From NCBI GenBank assembly GCA_001692895.1, contig KV748191.1, positions 806,001 through 870,000 of the forward strand: 64,000 nucleotides of DNA, given 5' to 3'. Source of the stretch: Cenococcum geophilum 1.58. Lineage: Eukaryota > Ascomycota > Dothideomycetes > Gloniales > Gloniaceae. Under the pieces are notes generated by a model. That model was not told the origin of the DNA and made no database searches. It worked only from the letters and a program-made list of their open reading frames with translations. The translations under genes and the position numbers were made by a program. Shown here one piece after another: positions 55,149 to 64,000 of the stretch (positions are counted from its first letter, which is position 1; the number at the start of each line of letters is the position of its first letter).

Positions 55149-56120
55149 AATGCAACTAGATTATCTGCTAGTATACTTATACTTTTATCCCTAAATCTAT
55201 ACAAATCCTCTAAAGAGGCTAAGGGACCTTTTTCTCCTATCTCTATATAGGGGTTTTCTCCTACTAGTTCTTCTAGTACTAAAACCTTTACTTTTAGTTC
55301 TAGTTCTTAAACTAACTCTGCTAAAAAAAAGTAGAGAAGAGCTCTTAGTTTGCCTTTTTTATAGAGAACGGGGTTTCTTAAAGAGGGTTTAGGTATCTTT
55401 ACGTCTCTCTAGTAAATAGAGAAAACGCTATAGTTTTATAGTCAGATTTTGTTTCTTCTATTATAGTCCAATTATCCTAGGTATTTTCTTAAAAGTTTCC
55501 TAAGTAGAAGGCTAGGTCTATAATAGATTTCTCTCTTATATTAGATCTATAGAAGGTCCCTTCTTACTTATTAGAATTTAGTAATTAGTAGTTATATTTA
55601 TCTAACCAATCTACTAGTTCTTTAGCCTTTCTAGTTAAGTTCCTAGCTAGTACATTCCACCTTATATAGTGTAGGTTATAATCTCCTACTAGTATAAAGG
55701 GAAGGTCTATTTCTAGTTCTAGAATAGTTCTAGAGATAGTAGATCTACTATTTCTTTAAGTTCTAGAGTTCTTGTCTAGTTATCTCTCGTTATAAATATT
55801 AAGTAGTAAAAATCTTCTAAATTAGCTATAGATTTCTAGTGCTATAGTATCTGTGTCTTTATAGATATCCTACTTATTTCTATATTATAGAACACTAGAA
55901 CTAGTTTCCCTTATATAGATAGCTACTTTAGGGCGAATAGCTAGATTTCTAGGGAGGATAAGGTTAAATGCAGGGTATAGAATAGAGAAGTAGGATTCTT
56001 TTTGCCTATCTTTCTATATACTAGGTTCCTATACTAAAATAATATCTATTTTTCTCTTAAATCCTATTTCTAGTAAGGTTTGTTATGCTTCTTATCTTTT
56101 TCCTATATAGAACCTTCTAA
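55149..56120 (-). pseudogene. LINE copy 2 ORF2 apurinic-type endonuclease
   Basis: The minus strand reads RKIDIILV and EPSI near 56020-56080, then RPKVAIYIRETSS and ILVGDYNLHY at about 55670-55705. The last matches the GDFN-H region of LINE APE endonucleases. Further right-to-left, SIIDLAFY and the linker SILADNL run up to the TIR element boundary. It would nick target DNA in a working LINE. Stops show it is dead. Confidence 0.75.
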
Positions 56121-56124
56121 GTGT

Positions 56125-57342
56125 ATACTCATTAGTATATTAGCTTAGCTGCTTTAAAAGACTAGTAATCTTTACTAGTAGTAAAGTGGTTTTCTTTATA
56201 ATTAATGTAAAGGGGGGTAGTATACTCGTAAGGCTTACCTATTATATTATAACTTAAACAGGAGTGGCCTTTAGATAGGTACGCTGCTATATAAAACTAA
56301 TAGGCCCTAATAGAGCATCTATCTTCTATATAGCTAAATTTTTGGCAGCTTATATACTGTATAGTAGGAGAGACTTCTAGGTATTTAACTACCTTAGTAG
56401 CTACCCCTGCAATTAGGATTTCCTTCTACTTAAGAATTTCCTGTCTTTTCTCCTTATTTTTTATAGTAAATACTATAGAGCCAAACCTAGTTTATGGATT
56501 ATATCTCTTTACCCTAAAAGAGATCTATCTAGGTAGTCTCTGTATCTTAATAGGGTTAAAGGTCTCTATTTCTTCCTTTAGAAGTTTAAAGCCTCCTTCT
56601 CCTAAAAAGAGGGGAATAGGGACGCTATAAGCTACTATTTAGGCCTAAGGCTCTAGTTTTTATTCTCTTTTAAAGGAGAAGCAGCTAGATTAGACTTCTT
56701 TATATTTAACTAGAAAATCTACATTATATTCCTCTATTGTTATAAGGAGAATATTTTACTTTTCTCTAATTCTAGCTATAGAAGCTATAACTAGCTTCCC
56801 TATTTGCAATTTAGATATAAATCGTTAATTAATTATATTTTATATAGAGAAGATATCTAGAAGCTGGTCCTTTTAGTCTATAACTAAAACTAGTCCTCTT
56901 TCCTATAGCTACTTCTTCTTCCCTTTAGTAGAGGTTGGGCTTATAGAACTAGTAGTGCTACTAGCTACCTTACTAGTAGGGGGAACTAAGGAGGCGGGGG
57001 GGGGTAAAGAAGAAGAAAAAGTAGTAAAAGAAGGAGGAGACGGCGATAAGGAAGATTAAGTAGAAAAAAAGAGGCCCTTCTTTAACTTTTCTATATAGGT
57101 TTTAGGGGCTACCTCTTTATAGAGGGCTCTTACTTCTTCTATTAGTCCTTTTAGGATATCTATCTCCTGTTTTTCCTTTTCTATTTCTTTTATAGAAGGA
57201 TTTTCTCCTACTATAATTCTTTGTATATCGTCCCTAATTTATTTAACTTACTTCTTATTTTCTCCTTCTAGCCTTAAATAGGCCTAGGTTAGGCTTTCTA
57301 GGGCCTTTTATAAGATTTGTTTTAAAGAGGGAGGGGGGAAGT
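56125..57342 (-). pseudogene. LINE copy 2 ORF1
   Basis: Aligns with 38130-38569 plus 44545-45168 of copy 1 without the gypsy-B insertion. Zinc-knuckle region at about 56190-56350. The plus strand near 56578 shows the empty gypsy-B target (TTTAGAAGTTTAAAGCC). More stops than in copy 1. Confidence 0.7.
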
Positions 57343-57532
57343 TGTCAGATAGTTCATATAGAGCAGTTCATCGATAAAATGGGTTGATTGATTGATGATC
57401 TTGACTTGAGGTTGTCCTGATGGTTTGTTAACCTAGGGTCCCTGGGCTTAGACGAAGATATTTACAATACACGTAACCCGTGCACGCGACCTGTATACGT
57501 CCTACGCCATAGAGAATATAGATTATCTGACA
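57343..57532. mobile_element. solo LTR-like insertion, 190 bp, not RIP-mutated
   Basis: The segment starts TGTCAGATA and ends TATCTGACA, with an exact TSD GAAGT at 57338-57342 and 57533-57537. Copy 1 of the LINE lacks it. It has normal CpA/TpG content, unlike both flanks. Size and 5-bp TSD favour a solo LTR over a MITE. No second copy is in the window. Confidence 0.8.
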
Positions 57533-57537
57533 GAAGT

Positions 57538-58396
57538 ATAGACTAGCTATAGAGGACCTCATTTTTACTAGGCTTCTTTTTAGGTTTTAGCTGTTATTTT
57601 TAGAAGATAATAGGGGGTAGTTTCTTTTTCTTTAGTTCTTTGTATAAGCTAGGGACGGTTTATTTACTTCTTTTATATCTTTATCCTTCCTAAATAGGTA
57701 TAAAGAGGATAGAGAAGAATAAGTAGATAAGGTAAATAAGAATTCGTCATCGCTTATCTCTATAGAAGGCTTTATTTTAGGCTTAGTAGCCTTTACCTTT
57801 AGCATTTTATATCTTGTAACTTATAGCTTATAGGGGGGTTCCTAGTTTTTTTAGTAGATAATAACCTCCTTAGGTCTCTTATCTCCTAGTATAGAGGTAA
57901 AAAACTAAGTAAAAAGCCTTCTTAGTTTTTACTATCCTTCTATATATCCTTTTTCCTTACTAACCCTACTAGAGAGCTTCTGGGGAAATTAGAGTAAAAG
58001 GTAGTAGAAAAACTAGGTAAAAAGACTATAGTAGTTATTTTCTTCTCTATTAGAAGTAGAAAAAACTACTAGAAAAAAGGACTTGTTAGGCTTTTACTAG
58101 CAAAAAAGCCCAAAAAGGCAATCCTTCTCTTATTAAAGAAAATCTGACTAAAGGAGATATAGAAAAATACCTACACCCCCTATTTTATTAGGCTTTTACT
58201 TTCTATAAAAGAAAAACTTAGGAAAAGTCTATGTTTTAATATTTTAGTATTCCTACCCCTGCCTCGCTTATAAGCTAGGACCACCCCTTAAGAGAATTTT
58301 CTCTTAGGTAAAAGGGGGGAAAGCTGTAAATAAATCCACCTCTAGCTTGCTAGGCAGTAGGAATTAGGTTTTAAAAGTTAGAAAATTAATTGTTTT
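57538..58396 (-). other. LINE copy 2 5' region
   Basis: Corresponds to about 45380-45905 of copy 1, with local differences: GCTAGGCAGTAGGAATTAGG here versus GCTAGGCAGTAGGGATTAGG there. Probably the 5' UTR/ORF1 start. No intact frame. Confidence 0.55.
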
Positions 58397-58582
58397 TATT
58401 AGACTCATAAGGGGATATCACGTAGCTACGCTTCGTAGATAGTATAATAATTATTATTGCTTATTCTTTTTGTTTTTAATTCTAAGAAAGGGTAAGGAAG
58501 GGCGAGGAGCTTAAGGCTCCTCGCTACGCTAGTGCTGCGGCAATACGTAACTATATAACCATACGTAATATTATTCCTAACA
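58397..58582 (-). repeat. copia-3 3' LTR
   Basis: 186 bp, TATTAGAC...CCTAACA (TG start changed to TA). Contains the 19-bp palindrome GAGGAGCTTAAGGCTCCTC at 58504-58522. Confidence 0.88.
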
Positions 58583-58825
58583 CTAGCAACTCTTCTTTTA
58601 TGGTTGCCATCTATATATAAATACCGCTTGACTAGCGTAACGGATATTAATCCTCCTTACTTACTATTACTGTTGCAATATAAGTCTCGCTATCCCAAAA
58701 TTTGCTAAAGAAATAGTAGTTAACTAAGTGGTAAATCTTAAATAAAAAAAACGAGTAATATAGGTGTAAGCCTATCTAGGCTAGCGGAATCGTTAATAGC
58801 CTTAACAGTTATCTTCTAGCAGTTC

Positions 58826-59441
58826 TTTTTTTTTTTTTTTTTTTTTGTGCTTATGGCGCTGTAGAAAGGCAGTAAGGTGTTAGTTTAGCTATAGATAAAA
58901 GCAGTAGAAGTTAGTTGGCTATAGGCAGAGCAGTAAGGGTTAGTTAGCTGCTGATAAAGCAGTAAGGGTTAGTTAACTACAGGCAGGGCAGTAAGGGTCT
59001 ATTATAATAGCAGTACGGTACTAGCGACAGGTTTAGGCTCGCAGGCATATTAGCGCAAGGTCTTATTAATAGGTCGTAGTTCTATAGGCATATTAGTGCG
59101 GAGCTTATTAATTTGGGTAGTAGTATAGTGCCAGTAACGGGTCGTTCAGGCGGCAGTATAATGCTAGCAATAGGGTTGTGTTCTAGGGAGTAAAGCTTTA
59201 TCTAGTCCTGTTTAGGTCATTCTTATTAGTATAACGGTAATTGGGATCGCAGGCATATCGGCACGATTATTTAGTTAGTAGATCGTAGGTGTATAGGCAT
59301 AATTAGTTACTTAGGCTGTAGGCGTAACAGCATAGTTATTATTAGGTTTATTTTATAGGCGTATTAGCACAGTGTCTTATCTATTTAGGTCGCAGGGTAT
59401 ATTAGTTGCAATAGTTATTAGGTTTATAGCTGCCGTAGATA
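58826..59441 (-). mobile_element. 616-bp poly(A)-tailed retroposon inside copia-3
   Basis: A 21-T run (58826-58846) marks a poly(A) tail on the minus strand. The direct repeat CTAGCAGTTC (extending into TTT) flanks the segment at 58816-58825 and 59442-59451, a TSD of the length made by LINE-type retrotransposition. The body consists of degenerate internal repeats (GCAGTAAGGGTTAGTTAG units at 58885-59000 and AGGCATATTAGCGC-like units at 59040-59400). No protein motif or clear pol III box was found. Confidence 0.7.
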
Positions 59442-59639
59442 CTAGCAGTTCTTTCTTTTATAAATTGCCTATGTAACTATACCATTCCAACCGCTCCCCC
59501 CCTATATCACTCTCTCTTCACGGTACCCTCTACAAGAACTTCCTATCTAGATTACGCTGGTAGCCACCTCTATAGCTACTTTAGGAACTATAGGAGTCTT
59601 AGAATTCCCCTCTATGCTAAATCTTCTAAAGCTTATTAA

Positions 59640-60110
59640 ATGTTTGTAGAGAAGTAGAGGCTTATTACGGAGATTGCTGCGGAGATTGCTGCGGAGATTG
59701 CTGCGGGGATTGCTGGTGGGACGGAGCTTAAGGCACGGGTTGAGATACGGCAGCTTGAGGCACTTAAGGTGTTTAATAGCCTAAGGTTATCTGTAGTGGT
59801 TGCTGCGGAGGTTCTTGCGGAGGTTGCTGCGGAGGTTCTTGCGGAGGTTCTTACGGAGGTTCTTGCGAAGATTATTATATTAGCGGTATAGGTGGTATAT
59901 AGGCGTGTAGCTGCTGCAGTTGCTGCGGCTGCTGTAGGGTAGCGGGGGCAGCGATTGGAGTAGCTGGCGGTGCAGCGATTGGGACAACTTGTGGTACAGC
60001 AGTTAGAATAGCTAGTAGAATTAGCAGAGGTTTTTGCGGAGATTGCTGTGGAGATTATAGTTACTGCGGAGGCTGCTGCGGATATTACTACGGATATTGC
60101 TAAGCAGAAG
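59640..60110 (-). repeat. GTTGCTGCGGAGA-type short tandem repeats in copia-3 gag
   Basis: Repeats of GATTGCTGCGGA and GTTCTTGCGGAG (59660-59870) and GGAGTAGCTGGCGGTGCAGC units (59945-60010). The second set recurs in copia-1 near 4160-4310. On minus they encode Ala/Pro-rich peptide, presumably a flexible gag tail. Confidence 0.65.
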
Positions 60111-60986
60111 GAGGACTAAGTAGGAGATTAGCGTTCTGGGGGTTTTAATATAAATCAAAGTTACCTTCTAAAGAATATTAGTTAGTTCTTAGTTTCCGTA
60201 GTTAATGTATAATTTTAGCTTCCGTCTATACTAGTTCTTTTATACTAATAATAACGGCCTAAATATTGCTAGCAATTGGGTTACCGTTCTTAATAATATA
60301 TACTCCGTTCCTATAAAGGAAGTCTTAAAAATCCCAAACAATATTAACGTTGCTAAGTGCCTAGGTATTAGCAGTCTATCCTATAAAATCTTCCCTAAAA
60401 TACTCCTATAGCTATAAATCGGCCTAGTATCTATTTTAGTAGAATATAATATAATATAGGAGAAAGCTATTAACTTGTTTTACGGTATAAGTTGTTATAT
60501 TAAGGGTAAATTTATCCTAATCTTTATCGATAAGTTTCGCGTATATAGCTACCCCTAGTAGTAGGGAGTCTCTCTAGTTATTTAGAATAGCCATATTTTT
60601 GGAAGAAGGGAAGTATTATTAGTGTAGGGATTGTTGTTTAGTACGCGTTTGTAATATATATTTATTATTTAGTACGCGTTCGTTGTTTAGTACGCGTTTA
60701 GATATATATTTGCGATTATAGGGCTTAGGACCAATTCTGGCCTTAAATCGCAAAGACTTATAAAGCGTGTTATTCTGCATAATAGACGTAAGAATCCGTA
60801 ATCTTAGAAAGGCTTAGGACCAGTTCTAGCCTTTTAGATCCTTAGATTCGTGGAAGAGTTCTATTTAAGGTTTAAGACTAGTTCTAACCTTAAAAGACAG
60901 CTTCCTCTAGCACGAGTAGCACTAGTACAGTAGCTCGTCTCTTCTTAGTGATACCTAGCTGTTCTATAGTATAATAGTAAAGTTAA

Positions 60987-60997
60987 CCACTAATCAG
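60987..60997 (-). other. presumed primer-binding site of copia-3
   Basis: CCACTAATCAG abuts the 5' LTR. It equals the copia-1/copia-2 site except for two C/T differences, and so probably shows the pre-RIP form. Confidence 0.5.
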
Positions 60998-61183
60998 TGT
61001 TAGACTTATAAGGGGATATTACGTAGCTACGGTTCGTAGATAGTATAATGATTATTATTGCTTATTCTTTTTGTTTTTGATTCTAAGAAAGGGTAAGGAA
61101 GGGCGAGGAGCTTAAGGCTCCTCGCTACGCTAGTGCCGCGGCAATACGTGACTATATAACTATACGTGATATTATTCCCAATA
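60998..61183 (-). repeat. copia-3 5' LTR
   Basis: 186 bp, TGTTAGAC...CCCAATA, less mutated than the 3' copy. Contains the palindrome GAGGAGCTTAAGGCTCCTC at 61105-61123. Confidence 0.88.
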
Positions 61184-61640
61184 GTTTTTAATAGGAATAT
61201 GGGTATGCGTAAGTTTTAAAGTGCGGCGCTACCTTTTAGTAAGGTTGTATATGTGGTGAAGGTTTTTATAGGCTAACTTTAGGGGGTAGGGGGGAGGCGT
61301 TTTACGCGGTATCTACTAAATCCTAGACGTAGCGCATCTCGACCCCTAAATTATAGACGTCTTTATACCGCAACTACTAAATTATAGATATACTAAAAAT
61401 TAGAGCCACTACTTATGGTTAACGTAGTAATTAATAATAATTCATTGCTTAACGTCTAATTCGGATCCCTATTAGGCCCACGCGGACTACTCCTTATTTA
61501 CATATAGGGAGAAAACTCTATTTAAGAAAAATGAGAAAACCCCGTAATCCATCTCCCTGCCTTTTAGGACTCGTCTACTTAGCGCCTATAAGTCGCCTAT
61601 AGTGCTCTACTACCTTACTATTTAACCTCTTTAGAAACTA

Positions 61641-61646
61641 NTNCTN
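61641..61646. other. ambiguous base calls
   Basis: N at 61641, 61643 and 61646 are the only undetermined bases in the window, a sign of locally uncertain assembly or consensus within repeat DNA. Confidence 0.99.
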
Positions 61647-62879
61647 CCGTAATAAGCCTACGGACGCGCTAGTATTATAAACTATTACTCTACTACTATA
61701 GAGTTACTAGGGGGCACCTGCTGCTCGCCCCCTTACCTTTTATTACTATTTCCCTTACAACCCAGAACTAATTTAGCATATTTTAACTAATAAGCCACTA
61801 GGTAACCGCCTTAAGGCCTTTTTATATTAAGAGTAGTATATTATAGTTCTCTATGCTAGCTGCTAAGAGCATTATTTCTTAATTAGTGCGTAAAGGGTAT
61901 AGCAGTATTACGTGTTTTGGTGTCTGTCTTAGCTATATTTATATATCTTAGGCTACCTACTAGGACACCCACCCAGTAAAGCTAATCTTTTAGTCCTATT
62001 ATTCCTATTCTTAAGAGTGTTACTATTATATTTTCTGCCTTTATTAGGCCTTCTCAGAGCCCTTAGGTATTTACCCCCCATAGCGTTAACTATGCTATAG
62101 CTTAGGTTCGTCTTACCTAAGTTAGCCTCTATACCTTCGACTCCTATTTACCTCTCCAGCATTAGTCCAACTAGTATTACATTACGGTAAATAGTTTCCC
62201 GGCGTTCTTACGTGTTCTACTTTAGCTCCTTTTTCTATCTTGCTATTATCTTTACTAACCTCTTATACGTCTCCCTTCCTCCTTTATATAGGCCTGGGCC
62301 CTAAAGCGGCACTATTTTTCTTCTGCTTTCTTTACCTGTTTCTCTAATATCTCTTCCCTACTTTAGGGTTGTTAGTTTGTTCTCCTATAGGGCACCCTAA
62401 AGTCCTTCTATAGTTTACTTAGGCGTATCTTAATATACTTTATAACATTAGAGTTACGTTTATTTTGCGTCCTTTATATTATAGCGGCTTTAATATATAA
62501 CTATAAGGGGGGAATATTAGATTCCTTCTCAAGCAGTACTATAGCCGTTTGCTTATGCCTGCCTATAATACTCTAAAGGCAGGCTGTTTAGACCTTTTAA
62601 AGTGGTTTAAAGAGTAATTTAGGGGGGCCCTTCTTAGTTTCTCTAATGGCCTAAATACTAGATCTATATATTATGGTTAGCCAGACAACTGCTATATATA
62701 GTAGGCGTAACCTCTAAAAGCATGGACCCCATATAGAATTAACAATCTTAGATAAAGTAATAAACTGTGCTTAGCCTTTACGGGCCGCTTACGCCGTATA
62801 TACGCTCTACCAGAGCTTACTATCTACCCATACTCCTAATACCCTTAGGCCCTAAACTAGTTAACCCCTAAAGCCTTAG

Positions 62880-64000
62880 ATGTAAATTATATACTAGAGA
62901 TCTATAGATTAATTACGTTTTCTTATAAAATAGATTAGCTAGTATTTCTCTAGTAAGAATTAGACTCTATAACGTTTTACCTATTCTATATAAGTGTTAT
63001 AGGCTTTCTTTAGTGTTCTATAATTCTCTACGGCTATTAGCCCGTATATAATTAGGTTTATATCATTAATAAAGCCTATCCCCTAGATCGCCCCTTTCTT
63101 AAAGGAGTTAAGCAGGTTGCTTATAAAGAAAAGGAAGAGTATAAGCGAGAGGGGTAATCCTTATAGTATTCCTATTATAACTGCAATAGGGGGGCTCTAG
63201 TATCCCCTAAAGACTAGTAATATTTTTTTCTGGCCTATAAACCCTTAGACAAATTATATAATCCATTCTAAAAAGCCCTTTACCCTAAGGATATATAGGA
63301 GACGCTTATAGGGTATATTATTATAGGCACTACTAATATCTAGGCTAAGCATTAATACTATAAAGTCCTTTTACATCACCTATGCAGATTTAATAGTGGT
63401 AGCAAGTAGCGTAAGTACTAATAGTGTTAAGCGGTTCTTTCTTGCCCCTATTTAGCTTTATAGTAATAGGGCGTATTCCTCTACCGTGTCTACTATATAT
63501 TCCGCTATTACCCTTTCTAAAATCTTACTAAGGGTGTTTTCTAAGGCAATAGGGCGGTAGCTTCCTAGGATTAAGTAATCTACTTTACCTTCTTTTTATA
63601 GAATAACCGTTATTATAGATCTTCTAAGTCGCGGGTAGTAGCCTATAGCAAAGCATGCTCTAGCTATATCTGTAAGCTAAGGTACTATAAGTGGCCTATA
63701 GGTTTTTAGGGCCTTATTTAGAATCCTATCTAGTCCTAGTACTATATTATTTAAAAGGCGGCTAATAGTTCTAGCTATTTCCTCTATTATTATATCGCTG
63801 TTAACCCACAGGCGAGTTATTAATATTTCACCCATAATATTACTAAGGTCTGCTAGAGCTGGTTAGGGGAAGAACCTTTCTATAAGGATCTTTACCTTCT
63901 TATTATTGTCGTTTATAGCCTATAATTCTCCTACTCTTTATAGGGGTGGTAGGTATAGGTCTTCTACTAAACGCCCTACCTTTTTCTTTACCTATTTTGC
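62880..64000 (-). pseudogene. LINE-D reverse transcriptase, RIP-inactivated
   Basis: The minus strand encodes LVFRGYQ-like residues and PIAVITGI near 63170-63230, GLPLSLILFLFF at about 63125-63165, and GIGFINDINLIIYG at about 63045-63080. The last is the catalytic FVDDVN-type motif of fungal LINEs with the first Asp now Asn. ENYRTLKKAYN and YELIHF-like residues follow. It would copy LINE RNA at nicked target DNA; stops disable it. Confidence 0.75.

Larger units (their letters stand above)
58397..61183 (-). mobile_element. copia-3: short, internally deleted copia element
   Basis: Two 186-bp LTRs (58397-58582 and 60998-61183) and a TSD GTTTT (58392-58396, 61184-61188). LINE copy 1 shows the empty site GATTGTTTTTAATGG near 45894. 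The primer site CCACTAATCAG at 60987-60997 puts the 5' LTR on the right. Only about 2.4 kb lies between the LTRs. An integrase scrap at 58745-58810 matches copia-2 at about 9010-9075, and Ala/Pro-rich gag-like sequence lies at 59640-60110. Protease and RT are missing, and a poly(A) retroposon is inserted. Confidence 0.88.
51060..61268 (-). mobile_element. LINE copy 2 (Tad-like), with four insertions
   Basis: The minus-strand LINE runs from its 5' end at 61268 through ORF1, endonuclease, linker and the start of RT, and breaks off at about 51060 within RT. Its 3' half is absent. Segments are 61189-61268, 57538-58396, 55149-57342, 51618-52264 and 51060-51387. They are separated by copia-3, a solo LTR, TIR element 2 and another solo LTR. 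Copy 1 (38090-45986) supplies the uninterrupted version of the ORF1 sites. Confidence 0.8.
61270..64000 (-). mobile_element. LINE-D: second LINE family remnant, continues past the window
   Basis: Minus-strand coding of RT, and to its left RNase H-like sequence, in a different LINE from copies 1 and 2. The right (5') part lies outside the window. The 3' end and poly(A) are not evident near 61270-61440. Confidence 0.65.

Overview
The window reads as a gene-poor, transposon-packed compartment of a filamentous ascomycete (Pezizomycotina) genome. Nearly all recognisable coding sequence is retroelement protein riddled with TAG/TAA stops. Differences between repeat copies are overwhelmingly C-to-T or G-to-A, CpA and TpG are scarce and TpA is abundant. 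This is the signature of repeat-induced point mutation (RIP), a premeiotic process known from Pezizomycotina. The species cannot be named from the sequence.

Layout, left to right. 1-5484: minus-strand Ty1/copia remnant whose left end lies outside the window. 6451-25121: a second minus-strand copia element with matching 5-bp target duplications (TSD), carrying two nested plus-strand Ty3/gypsy copies of one family (11329-17674 and 18171-24515), each with its own perfect TSD. 25799-27626: an inverted-repeat-bounded element full of minisatellites, largely spared by RIP. 27864-32602: a DIRS-like tyrosine-recombinase retrotransposon with the A1...B1-A2-B2 split direct repeats of the PAT type. 32603-33990: triplet-rich low-complexity DNA. 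About 34480-35800: plus-strand gypsy integrase-chromodomain remnant. 38090-45986: LINE copy 1, containing a complete 5.97-kb gypsy element (38570-44539) and a TA-flanked MITE. 47160-51060: a short island without obvious RIP, holding the only intact gene, a 716-codon intronless reading frame of unknown function on the minus strand (47839-49989), with a hAT-type MITE 12 bp past its stop codon. 51060-61268: LINE copy 2, interrupted by two solo LTRs, a minisatellite-loaded inverted-repeat element (with a hAT MITE inside it) and a short copia element that itself contains a poly(A)-tailed retroposon. 61270-64000: another minus-strand LINE.

The elements do not form a pathway; what links them is their stacking order. 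About ten insertions can be delimited to the base by TSDs, and LINE copies 1 and 2 supply empty-site versions of each other's insertions, giving a relative chronology. The most interesting mechanistic signal is a 9-nt complementarity between the LTR and the sequence 2 nt downstream of the 5' LTR in two different gypsy families. It has a compensatory base change and suggests Tf1/sushi-type self-primed reverse transcription. No tRNA, rRNA or CRISPR array was found. Single-exon structure is asserted only for the 716-codon gene. All percentages, identities and ages remain uncomputed.
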